Source: Candidatus Nanopelagicaceae bacterium (lineage in GTDB: Bacteria; Actinomycetota; Actinomycetes; Nanopelagicales; Nanopelagicaceae). From it: 5,756 bases of DNA. Of the stretch, positions 1-5,756 are shown piece by piece (positions within the stretch are counted from its first letter, which is position 1; each line of letters begins with the position of its first letter). Under the pieces are notes generated by a model, which was not told the DNA's origin, did no database searches, and was given only the letters and a program-made list of their open reading frames with translations. The translations under genes and the position numbers were made by a program. The DNA lies in contig CANESA010000045.1 in assembly GCA_947440735.1 (NCBI GenBank), positions 1-5,756 on the forward strand. Direction: 5' to 3'.

Positions 1-44
1 AGGGCAGTCAGTGAGAGAGCGGCGATAATTTTTTTGTGAGGCAT
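1..44 (-). CDS. N-terminus of an exported protein, probably a ResA/TlpA-like thioredoxin (partial)
   Basis: Seen: on the minus strand an ATG at 44-42 shares its A with the TAA stop of the histidine phosphatase gene (TAATG), and an open frame runs to the window edge. The 15 visible residues read MPHKKIIAALSLTAL, a basic n-region followed by a hydrophobic stretch, as in a signal peptide or lipoprotein signal. Only a weak purine-rich stretch precedes the start, so translation is probably coupled to the upstream gene. Known: in Actinomycetota a histidine phosphatase of this type is commonly followed by a TlpA/ResA-like thioredoxin, CcdA, ResB and CcsA, which mature c-type cytochromes (the Rv0525-Rv0529 order in M. 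tuberculosis). Inference: this is the thioredoxin-like first gene of that set. The catalytic CxxC and any lipobox lie outside the window, so the product is a context-based guess; that a real exported protein starts here is more certain. Confidence 0.6.
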   Translation of the reverse strand, partial: MPHKKIIAALSLTA

Positions 45-676
45 TATTTTTTCTTTGGTACAACTGGTAAGAGATGTCCTGCCGGTTCAGAGTATGAGGT
101 TCCGCTGATCTCGCCATTATCGTCAAAGTGAATACTTGTGACCGATGCCAACGTACATTCGCGACTTCTTGGATCATGGATCAAGCGACGGCCTTCGATT
201 GCGCTGCGTAAGATCCAGACTGGTAATTGATGAGATACACAGATTGCATCTTTACCGGCAGCTGCTTTGTGTGCTGCAAAGACTGCTGCGAGCATGCGAT
301 TAATTTGTTCGACATATGGCTCGCCCCATGATGGTCTCCATGGATTCCATAAATGTTTCCATGCTGATGGATGACGCAAAACTCCATCACCAATTCCAAA
401 TGGTTTTCCTTCAAAGATATTTGCAGCTTCGATAAGTCGTTCATCTGTTGTGATTGCAATTGAATGTGCAGCCGCGATGGGTGCAGCTGTCTCTTGTGCG
501 CGTTGCAAGGGTGATACGTGAAGTGCGCCTAGATCAATACCCTTTGACCATTGCCCTAAAACCTGGGCCATCTCTTGTCCACGATCTGAAAGTCTCCACC
601 CGGGTTGGCGACCATAAAGAATTTTCTCTGGATTATGGACTTCGCCGTGGCGGATCACATGGACGGTATTACTCAT
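44..676 (-). CDS. Histidine phosphatase family protein (phosphoglycerate mutase-like)
   Basis: This 210-aa protein belongs to the histidine phosphatase (branch 1) superfamily, whose members remove phosphate through a phospho-histidine intermediate. Seen: the RHGE motif at residues 9-12 supplies the nucleophile His10. The SPLQRAQET motif (55-63) supplies phosphate-binding Arg59, Glu83 in the ERLIEAANIFEG stretch is the likely acid/base, and SHQ at 148-150 supplies the second catalytic His149. The length is normal for the family and the core looks intact, ending in a basic tail (KKK). There is no signal peptide, so it is probably cytoplasmic. The start is forced: the first upstream in-frame codon of note is a TAG at 715-713, with no other start codon between. 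It is divergent from the HAD phosphatase and its stop overlaps the next minus-strand gene. The substrate cannot be read from sequence; a phosphoglycerate mutase name would be over-specific. The family assignment is firm. Confidence 0.9.
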   Translation of the reverse strand: MSNTVHVIRHGEVHNPEKILYGRQPGWRLSDRGQEMAQVLGQWSKGIDLGALHVSPLQRAQETAAPIAAAHSIAITTDERLIEAANIFEGKPFGIGDGVLRHPSAWKHLWNPWRPSWGEPYVEQINRMLAAVFAAHKAAAGKDAICVSHQLPVWILRSAIEGRRLIHDPRSRECTLASVTSIHFDDNGEISGTSYSEPAGHLLPVVPKKK

Positions 677-677
677 A

Positions 678-695
678 GCCCTAACTATAAAGGGC
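678..695. repeat. Short inverted repeat GCCCT-N8-AGGGC in the divergent promoter region
   Basis: GCCCT at 678-682 and AGGGC at 691-695 are perfect reverse complements separated by 8 bases, and the spacer contains the minus-strand -10-like box. It could be an operator at the shared divergent promoter, but arms of only 5 bp can easily occur by chance and no regulator is encoded nearby. Confidence 0.3.
684..689 (-). promoter_or_regulatory. Putative -10 box of a leaderless promoter for the histidine phosphatase gene
   Basis: Read on the minus strand, TATAGT lies 7 nt before the ATG at 676, so transcription would begin at the A of the start codon. The only Shine-Dalgarno-like bases (AGGG) sit 2 nt from the ATG, too close to act as a ribosome binding site. 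No convincing -35 element is present. Leaderless transcripts with a TAnnnT box about 7 nt upstream are common in Actinomycetota; the assignment here is inference. Confidence 0.5.
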
Positions 696-713
696 GAAGT
701 CTGTTGATTTCGC

Positions 714-719
714 TATGGT
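714..719 (+). promoter_or_regulatory. Putative -10 box of a leaderless promoter for the HAD phosphatase gene
   Basis: TATGGT fits the TAnnnT pattern and is followed by 6 nt before the ATG at 726, which would place the transcript start at the A of the start codon. There is no Shine-Dalgarno sequence in the 15 nt before the ATG. An alternative -10, TATAAA at 686-691, would give a leader of about 28 nt, still without a ribosome binding site. No clear -35 element is seen for either. Confidence 0.42.
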
Positions 720-725
720 TGAGCC

Positions 726-1493
726 ATGGCACTCGAGCAGAAGAGGGCCGCGTTCTTTGATGTAGATAACACACTCATCCGTGGTTCGACTATCTACTTC
801 CTTGGCCGCGGGATGTACCACCGTGGGTATTTCACCAAGGCTGATATTTCGCGCTTTGTTCTGGCCAATCTGAGATTTAGGTTAACTGGAACTGAGAAGA
901 AGGAAGAGATAGTTAAATTTCAGAACGCTGCAACAAGTTTTATCGGTGGACATAATGTCCAAGAAATTCAGAAGCTTGGCGAAGAAATTTATGATGAATT
1001 CGTCTCACCTTCCTTATGGCAAGGAACAATTGAAATTGCGCAAGCGCATCTGACCGATGGAGTGGAAGTGTGGTTGGTCACTGCAGCCCCTGAAGATATG
1101 GCAACTTTGATCGCAAAGCGGCTTGGCTTTACAGGCGCGCTCGGTAGCAAGGCAGCAATTAAAGATGGCGTCTACACAGGTGAGATGAATGGACCACTGC
1201 TGCACGGTCGAGAGAAGGCACGTGCTCTTGAAAGAATTGCAGATGAATATAACTTTGATCTCTCACATTGCTTTGCATATTCAGATAGCCACAACGATCT
1301 CCCACTTCTTGAGACCGTTGGAAATCCATCGGTGATCAATCCAGATGCCAAACTTCGAATTTGGGCAACACAGGAGAAGTGGCCGATTCATGACTTTAGG
1401 CGAGCTCGTAAAATCAACCGCTTCTTGGGGCCGGCAATCTCTCGCCTTGCATCAATTGCCGCCTTCATCACGCCTCGTCGTCGCTCTCGCTAG
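726..1493 (+). CDS. HAD-IB family phosphatase (SerB-like hydrolase)
   Basis: This 255-aa protein is a haloacid dehalogenase superfamily hydrolase of subfamily IB, the group that includes phosphoserine phosphatase. Seen: motif I FFDVDNTL (10-17) with nucleophile Asp12 and acid/base Asp14; a helical cap region of about residues 20-105; motif II VTA (118-120) with Thr119; motif III Lys164 in the HGREKA stretch; and motif IV YSDSHNDLPLL (185-195) with Mg-binding Asp187 and Asp191. All catalytic residues are present. The C-terminus (about 226-255) is a basic-hydrophobic-basic segment ending in RRRSR, which may touch the membrane, though it is short for a true anchor. The start is forced by an in-frame TGA at 720-722. 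It is transcribed divergently from the histidine phosphatase and lies 47 bp before the next gene. Known relatives act on phosphoserine, lysophospholipid-type and other phosphomonoesters, and the substrate here is not decided; serB would be a guess. Confidence 0.9.
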   Translation: MALEQKRAAFFDVDNTLIRGSTIYFLGRGMYHRGYFTKADISRFVLANLRFRLTGTEKKEEIVKFQNAATSFIGGHNVQEIQKLGEEIYDEFVSPSLWQGTIEIAQAHLTDGVEVWLVTAAPEDMATLIAKRLGFTGALGSKAAIKDGVYTGEMNGPLLHGREKARALERIADEYNFDLSHCFAYSDSHNDLPLLETVGNPSVINPDAKLRIWATQEKWPIHDFRRARKINRFLGPAISRLASIAAFITPRRRSR

Positions 1494-1525
1494 CAATTGA
1501 TTTAACGTACGAGGCCTTTCTGCAC

Positions 1526-1531
1526 TAATGT
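1526..1531 (+). promoter_or_regulatory. Putative -10 box upstream of the XPB-associated gene
   Basis: TAATGT lies 9 nt before the ATG at 1541, so transcription would begin about 2-3 nt upstream of the start codon. The only SD-like bases, AGG at 1536-1538, are 2 nt from the ATG, too close for normal ribosome binding. TTTAAC at 1501-1506 is a possible weak -35 at a spacing of 19. This would give the three-gene unit its own promoter, separate from the HAD gene; read-through from the HAD gene is equally possible. Confidence 0.35.
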
Positions 1532-1540
1532 AGGCAGGTT

Positions 1541-3748
1541 ATGGAAATTAGATCATTTGCCGACTACCTGCGTGGGTTAGATGATGCTGGCCTTTTACAA
1601 CTCTTTTCTCATCGGCCCGATTTAATTTCTCCCGTTCCGCCAGATATGGCAAGTCTTGCCGTTCGCGCTTCATCTGCGCCTTCACTTGCCCGCGCAATTG
1701 ATGCGCTGAACACATGGCAATTCCAAGTACTTGAAGCATGCGCGGTTGCAGCGGAACCTTTTGCTGAAAAAACGATCGCTGCCCTTACCGATAAGCCGGC
1801 CCTCTTTGTTATTCCTGGCCTGATTGAACGTGGACTTATCTATCCAGCTCAGGATGGGCTGCGCATGCCAACAACGTTGCGCGAGCTTTTAGGTAACGAG
1901 GTTGCCCAACTTGGCCCACCATCGATGGCAAAGCTCAACCTTAAAAAACTTAGCGATGCTCCAGCTGGGGCTAAGAAGATTCTCGATGCGATGGCATGGG
2001 GGCCTCCACGTGGAAGCGTGGGAGATATCAAGAAACCGAGCGCGGGTGTGCAGTGGTGTCTTGAAGAAGGTTTTCTTATTCCTTATAGCCAGACAATTGT
2101 TGTGATGCCACGCGAGGTTGCTATTGCACTTCGCGGTGGAAAAATTCATAAAGAGCAGAAGATCAACTCTCCTGAAATTACATATTTATTTGCTGTGAAA
2201 GATCGCAAGAATGTAAATAGCGCTGCCATTGCCAATGTCACAACATTCTTGCGCTGGGTAGAAGAAGTGCTTAACTTTTGGGCACAAGATCCTCCGACTG
2301 CGCTGCGATCTGGTGGTTTAGGAGTTCGAGACCTCAAGGCTCTGGCACTTCATTTAGGAGTTGATGAAAGTTGCGCAGCATTTGTTGCAGAGCTTTGCTA
2401 TGTCACCGCGCTCCTTACGATTGATCCAGATGATCGAATCCTGCCGACTACACAATTTGATATCTGGCTAACCCAACGCCCATCTGATCAATGGTCATCT
2501 CTGGCATCTGCTTGGTTAGCGACTTCGCGCGTGAGTGGTCTTGTTGGAAATGAATCAACGAAGAATATTGCACCTCTTGGACCAGAACTCGATCGAGTCA
2601 GTGCAGCTTCGATTCGCTCGCTGACGCTGGCACTCCTGAAAGAGAATCAAGATGGTGCGGTCACTGCAGACTCACTCATTAGCGCTGCACAATGGCAGAG
2701 ACCCGCAAAGCGCACGGGCGGTGTCCCAGCTAGTTACATTGAATACACGCTACGCGAAGCTGAATGGCTAGGAATTACAGGGCAATCAGTGATCTCTGAT
2801 TATGGGTTAGCACTACTTGCAGGTGAATCTCTTGAAAAGATTGATACAGATCTTCCTGCCGAAGTTGATCACATACTTATCCAAAGCGATAACACTGCTA
2901 TTGCTCCTGGACCACTTGCCCAAGTAGTTGCACAAGAGATGGCACTTCTTGCAGATGTTGAATCTCGAGGTGGCGCAACAGTCTTTAGATTCAGCGATGC
3001 CACGATTCGCAGAGCGTTAGATCACGGTAAAACTGGCGATGACATTGCAAAATTTCTTAAGGCAACATCAAAGACCCCAATGCCTCAGCCGCTTGAATAC
3101 TTGATTGCCGATGTTGCGAAGAAGCATGGAAAGTTGCGCGTAGGAGCCACAACCTCATTTATTCGTTGTGAAGATCAATCCGTCATTGCATCAATTATCG
3201 GAGATAAGAAACTTGAGGGACTTGGTTTTAGAAAGATTGCATCCGAAGTCATTATCTGTGATCTTGAAGTAGATGATGCCGTAAACATTCTTAGAAATGC
3301 CGGGTATCTCCCAGCCGTTGAAGACTCTAAGGGAATTCTTCTTACCGGGCCACGGATCATGCGCGCGCAGACAAAGGCGCGACCTCCTCGAATTGTTGGC
3401 GAAATAGATCTTCCAGATGAGATTGCACTTAACGGAGCACTTCGCACGCTACGCACTGGAGAAAAATCCAGTCATCGCCAGAGCACTCTCCGCAATATCA
3501 CTGCATCCGCACTCGGTGAATTACCGCGCACAACTGCAAATGAAACTCTTGAAATATTGAGTCATCACTTGACTCATTCGGCAGATACATCTCTCTCAAT
3601 TGGATATGCCGATAACAATGGCTTGATTTCGCACCGCATTATTGACCCGCTCAAGCTCTCAGCCGGCTCACTTCTGGCGCGAGATCATGCAACCGGTGAG
3701 ATCACCACCTTTAGAATCGCTCGAATAACGGGGGTGGCTTCGCTATGA
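1541..3748 (+). CDS. XPB-associated protein with XPB/Ssl2 N-terminal-type domain and WYL-like C-terminus
   Basis: This 735-aa protein matches the actinobacterial 'helicase-associated domain-containing' family (M. tuberculosis Rv0862c type), whose biochemical role is not known to me. Seen: residues about 55-118 look like a winged helix (TWQFQVLEAC, then LIERGLI). Residues about 445-595 align with the N-terminal region of the XPB helicase in this same window, with shared landmarks such as LIQSD, a VAKKHGKLR stretch against ETMSRYGRLR, and a final NAGYLPA against RLGWPAE. Residues about 685-732 (IGYADNNG, RIIDPLKL, ATGEITTFRIARI) resemble the strand pattern of a WYL domain, a nucleotide- or regulator-binding SH3-like fold. 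No Walker A or DExH box is visible, so it is not itself a helicase. The start is forced by an in-frame TAA at 1526. Its TGA overlaps the peptidase ATG. Inference: a cytoplasmic DNA-binding partner or regulator of XPB. The family call is firm, the function is not. Confidence 0.85.
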   Translation: MEIRSFADYLRGLDDAGLLQLFSHRPDLISPVPPDMASLAVRASSAPSLARAIDALNTWQFQVLEACAVAAEPFAEKTIAALTDKPALFVIPGLIERGLIYPAQDGLRMPTTLRELLGNEVAQLGPPSMAKLNLKKLSDAPAGAKKILDAMAWGPPRGSVGDIKKPSAGVQWCLEEGFLIPYSQTIVVMPREVAIALRGGKIHKEQKINSPEITYLFAVKDRKNVNSAAIANVTTFLRWVEEVLNFWAQDPPTALRSGGLGVRDLKALALHLGVDESCAAFVAELCYVTALLTIDPDDRILPTTQFDIWLTQRPSDQWSSLASAWLATSRVSGLVGNESTKNIAPLGPELDRVSAASIRSLTLALLKENQDGAVTADSLISAAQWQRPAKRTGGVPASYIEYTLREAEWLGITGQSVISDYGLALLAGESLEKIDTDLPAEVDHILIQSDNTAIAPGPLAQVVAQEMALLADVESRGGATVFRFSDATIRRALDHGKTGDDIAKFLKATSKTPMPQPLEYLIADVAKKHGKLRVGATTSFIRCEDQSVIASIIGDKKLEGLGFRKIASEVIICDLEVDDAVNILRNAGYLPAVEDSKGILLTGPRIMRAQTKARPPRIVGEIDLPDEIALNGALRTLRTGEKSSHRQSTLRNITASALGELPRTTANETLEILSHHLTHSADTSLSIGYADNNGLISHRIIDPLKLSAGSLLARDHATGEITTFRIARITGVASL
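3730..3737 (+). promoter_or_regulatory. Ribosome binding site for the M20 peptidase, inside the upstream gene
   Basis: GGGGGTGG lies 7 nt before the ATG at 3745. It matches GGAGGTGA at six of eight positions, and the two mismatches are G for A, which can wobble-pair with the anti-SD. With the ATGA overlap it supports the start at 3745 and suggests translational coupling. Confidence 0.6.
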
Positions 3749-4848
3749 CGAGCGCGAATGCAAGCGAATACGGCAGACTTACACCCATGTTGGCAGCCCT
3801 AGAAGCACTTGTTCGGTGTGAATCCCCCACCGAAGATCTCGATGCCTGCCGCAACGTAGTTCGCTTAGCGAGCGATATCGCAACACGTGTACTTGGAACT
3901 CCTGCAGAGATCAAAGAGATTGAAGGCCGTCCTGTTTTCTGGTGGGGCGCACAGAATCCAGAGATTGTTCTTCTTGCTCATCTCGATACTGTCTGGCCAC
4001 ATGGGTCATATCAACCTTTATGGGAAGTAAAAGGCGATGTAGTTCGCGGCCCTGGCGTTTTTGATATGAAAGCTGGTTTCTTGCAAGCGTTGTACGCACT
4101 TAAAGGTATTGAAGGATCTGTTGCACTCATTGCAACCACCGATGAAGAGACTGGGAGTCACGCATCGCGTGCACTTATTAAAGAAATTTCATCAAAGGCG
4201 AAGGCAGTTTTAGTTCTTGAAGCATCTCTTGATGGCAAGGTAAAGACTGGCCGCAAAGGAACGTCGATGTACCAGGTACATGTTCATGGTGTGGCATCGC
4301 ATGCAGGTCTTGAACCTGAAAAGGGCGTCAATGCAACTACTGAAATTGCACACATCATTCTCAAGCTGGCATCCCTTGAAAGTGCAGAGCATGGAACAAC
4401 TGTTGTTCCAACTGTTCTTCATTCAGGAAATACAACAAACACAGTTCCAGATCATGCAATCCTTGATATTGATATCCGATCATTTGCGATCTCAGAGCTC
4501 GAGCGAATTCATGCAGCGATCACAGGTATCACTGCGGTGAATCCACGTGCTCGCATCGAAGTGACAGGTGGAATTAATCGCCCACCACTACAACCCGCTT
4601 CTACTGCAGCTCTCTATGAGCGCGCTGAAAAAGTGGCCGCCTCAATCGGTATGGCACCACTTGGTAGCGCACATGTTGGTGGAGCGAGTGATGGAAACTT
4701 TGCAGCTGCCGCAGGTGCGCAAGTGCTTGATGGTCTTGGCGCAGTTGGCCAAGGCGCACATGCTCCACACGAATGGGTAAGTGCGGCTTCCCTTGAACCG
4801 CGCACAGCGCTATTGCACGCTCTTATCAAGGATCTCCTGGATGACTAA
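3745..4848 (+). CDS. M20 family metallopeptidase (carboxypeptidase G2-like)
   Basis: This 367-aa protein is a co-catalytic di-zinc M20 hydrolase of the glutamate carboxypeptidase/ArgE/DapE group, which cleaves a terminal amino acid or acyl group by hydrolysing an amide bond. Seen, by comparison with CPG2: His79 and Asp81 in AHLDTVW, bridging Asp107 in GVFDMKAG, catalytic Glu134 and ligand Glu135 in TTDEETGS, ligand Glu159 in VLVLEAS, and ligand His339 in GQGAHAPHEW. The dimerisation (lid) domain spans about residues 170-280, with SHAGLEPEKGVNA at 185-197 supplying the His that reaches across the dimer. All metal ligands are present and the length is typical. There is no signal peptide, so it should be cytosolic, unlike exported CPG2. 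It overlaps both neighbours (ATGA at the start, 8 bp at the end), and its base composition matches theirs. Glu159 rather than Asp suggests the carboxypeptidase/desuccinylase side of the family; the substrate is unknown. Confidence 0.92.
   Translation: MTSANASEYGRLTPMLAALEALVRCESPTEDLDACRNVVRLASDIATRVLGTPAEIKEIEGRPVFWWGAQNPEIVLLAHLDTVWPHGSYQPLWEVKGDVVRGPGVFDMKAGFLQALYALKGIEGSVALIATTDEETGSHASRALIKEISSKAKAVLVLEASLDGKVKTGRKGTSMYQVHVHGVASHAGLEPEKGVNATTEIAHIILKLASLESAEHGTTVVPTVLHSGNTTNTVPDHAILDIDIRSFAISELERIHAAITGITAVNPRARIEVTGGINRPPLQPASTAALYERAEKVAASIGMAPLGSAHVGGASDGNFAAAAGAQVLDGLGAVGQGAHAPHEWVSAASLEPRTALLHALIKDLLDD
4828..4832 (+). promoter_or_regulatory. Shine-Dalgarno site for the XPB helicase gene
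   Basis: AAGGA with 8 nt to the ATG at 4841 is a well-placed ribosome binding site within the end of the peptidase gene. It decides the start: the nearby ATG at 4848 is in another frame that stops after 13 codons. Confidence 0.6.
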
Positions 4849-5756
4849 TGGGCCGCTCATTGTTCAAAGCGATAAGACACTTCTCTTAGATATTGATCAT
4901 CCAGACTCTGTTGAATGTCGCAGAGCTATCGCTCCATTTGCTGAACTGGAGAGATCGCCAGAACATATTCATACCTATCGCCTGACAAATCTTGGTCTCT
5001 GGAATGCACGAGCTGCCGGCCATGATGCCGAGCAAGTGATCGATACCCTCATCAAATATTCACGCTATGCCGTCCCTCACTCAATCTTGGTCGATGTTGC
5101 AGAGACGATGTCACGCTATGGACGTCTGCGACTTGAAGCAGATCCAGTTCATGGATTAATTCTTGTAACTACTGATTCTGCAGTTCTTGAAGAGGTAATC
5201 CGCGCGAAAAAAATCGCACCGTTGCTGGGTGCCCGTATCGATGCTGAAACAATCGTGGTGCATCCAAGTCAACGTGGTGCAATCAAACAATCACTGTTGC
5301 GTCTTGGTTGGCCGGCAGAAGATTTTGCAGGATATGTCGATGGACAAGCACATGACATCGCACTCAAACAAGATGGGTGGAAGATTCGCCCTTACCAAGA
5401 GTTAGCTGCTGAAGGATTCTGGCACGGTGGCTCTGGTGTTGTGGTTCTTCCCTGTGGCGCCGGAAAGACAATTGTTGGTGCTGCAGCAATGGCACATGCA
5501 AAGGCAACAACTCTAATCTTGGTAACAAACACTATTGCAGCGCGCCAGTGGCGGGATGAGTTATTGCTCCGTACAACACTTAATGAAGATGAGATCGGTG
5601 AATATTCAGGAGCGAAGAAAGAGATTCGCCCCGTCACGATCGCGACCTACCAAGTGATGACAAAGAAGAAGAATGGTGTCTACGCCCACCTTGATCTCTT
5701 TGATACTCATGATTGGGGTCTGATTATTTACGATGAAGTTCACCTCTTGCCGGCAC
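4841..5756 (+). CDS. ercc3: XPB/Ercc3-type DNA helicase, N-terminal 305 residues (runs off the right edge)
   Basis: This is the start of a superfamily 2 DNA helicase of the XPB/Ercc3 (Ssl2) family, an ATP-driven 3'-5' translocase linked to nucleotide excision repair; mycobacterial XPB is the known bacterial example. The opening residues MTNGPLIVQSDKT closely resemble the mycobacterial protein. Seen: XPB N-terminal domain at about residues 6-160; RPYQ at 183-186, the Q-motif-like region; Walker A PCGAGKT at 204-210; motif Ia around LVTNTIAARQW (227-237); ATYQVM (268-273); and Walker B/motif II DEVH at 298-301. The frame is open to the window end, with no stop. Helicase domain 2, with the RED and Thumb elements and motifs IV-VI, lies beyond the window. 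It overlaps the peptidase by 8 bp (4841-4848). The start is backed by an upstream AAGGA and by the conserved N-terminus. Identification is firm; completeness cannot be judged. Confidence 0.95.
   Translation, partial: MTNGPLIVQSDKTLLLDIDHPDSVECRRAIAPFAELERSPEHIHTYRLTNLGLWNARAAGHDAEQVIDTLIKYSRYAVPHSILVDVAETMSRYGRLRLEADPVHGLILVTTDSAVLEEVIRAKKIAPLLGARIDAETIVVHPSQRGAIKQSLLRLGWPAEDFAGYVDGQAHDIALKQDGWKIRPYQELAAEGFWHGGSGVVVLPCGAGKTIVGAAAMAHAKATTLILVTNTIAARQWRDELLLRTTLNEDEIGEYSGAKKEIRPVTIATYQVMTKKKNGVYAHLDLFDTHDWGLIIYDEVHLLPA

Noticed and set aside
181..678. Open frames at 181-459 (minus) and 454-678 (plus) within the histidine phosphatase gene
   Set aside because: They lie wholly or almost wholly inside a well-supported gene, give low-complexity, family-less proteins and have no initiation signals.
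1494..1540. Rho-independent terminator after the HAD gene
   Set aside because: No GC-rich hairpin followed by a T run can be drawn in this gap.
1849..2149. Overlapping open frames on both strands inside the 735-aa gene
   Set aside because: They are shadows of the real coding frame, with no recognisable domain.
4210..4829. Several open frames on both strands inside the peptidase gene (e.g. 4280-4540 plus, 4614-4829 minus)
   Set aside because: The peptidase frame holds every conserved motif; these translations are compositionally odd and unsupported.
4848..4889. ATG at 4848 as the helicase start (ATG overlapping the TAA of the peptidase)
   Set aside because: That frame hits TAG after 13 codons; the frame from 4841 gives the conserved XPB N-terminus and has an AAGGA at the right distance.
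5392..5637. Minus-strand open frame of 81 codons opposite the helicase core
   Set aside because: It lies antisense to the Walker A to motif Ia region of XPB, so it is a by-product of the conserved coding strand.
1541..5756. A new defence-like system: WYL-like protein, peptidase and SF2 helicase in one overlapping unit
   Set aside because: The helicase is recognisably the housekeeping actinobacterial XPB and the large protein its usual neighbour family. There are no mobile-element or composition signs, and no nuclease or sensor is visible. Compact overlaps are expected in a streamlined genome.

Overview
The window looks like chromosomal DNA from an actinobacterium with unusually low GC. By eye about half the bases are G or C, and third codon positions are mixed rather than strongly GC. 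Two things point to Actinomycetota. First, the right end encodes an XPB-type helicase very close to the mycobacterial protein as I remember it, preceded by a large 'helicase-associated' protein of the Rv0862c type. Second, the left end pairs a histidine phosphatase with the start of a signal-peptide gene, the arrangement seen at the head of the actinobacterial cytochrome c maturation cluster. Moderate GC, tight overlaps and apparently leaderless starts would fit the small-genome freshwater lineages (Nanopelagicales/acI or similar), but that placement is inference. I see no mobile element, tRNA, rRNA or CRISPR array.

Left part (1-676, minus strand): a histidine phosphatase whose stop codon overlaps the ATG of the next gene (TAATG). 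Only 15 codons of that next gene are visible, and they read as a signal peptide. A 49-bp divergent intergenic region (677-725) carries -10-like hexamers for both directions, each placed so that transcription would start at or next to the A of the ATG.

Right part (726-5756, plus strand): an HAD-IB phosphatase, a 47-bp gap with another -10-like hexamer, and then a tightly overlapping three-gene unit. This unit is a 735-aa XPB-associated protein, an M20 metallopeptidase (ATGA overlap with the previous gene), and the XPB/Ercc3 DNA helicase (8-bp overlap with the peptidase), which runs off the right edge after its DEVH box.

The 735-aa protein and the helicase share the same XPB N-terminal-type domain, and the former also ends in a WYL-like segment, so the two probably act on related DNA-repair or nucleic-acid substrates. 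The peptidase between them has complete metal ligands. It has no obvious mechanistic link to DNA repair, and this interposition is the most unusual aspect of the layout. Nothing here convincingly amounts to a new defence or mobile system.
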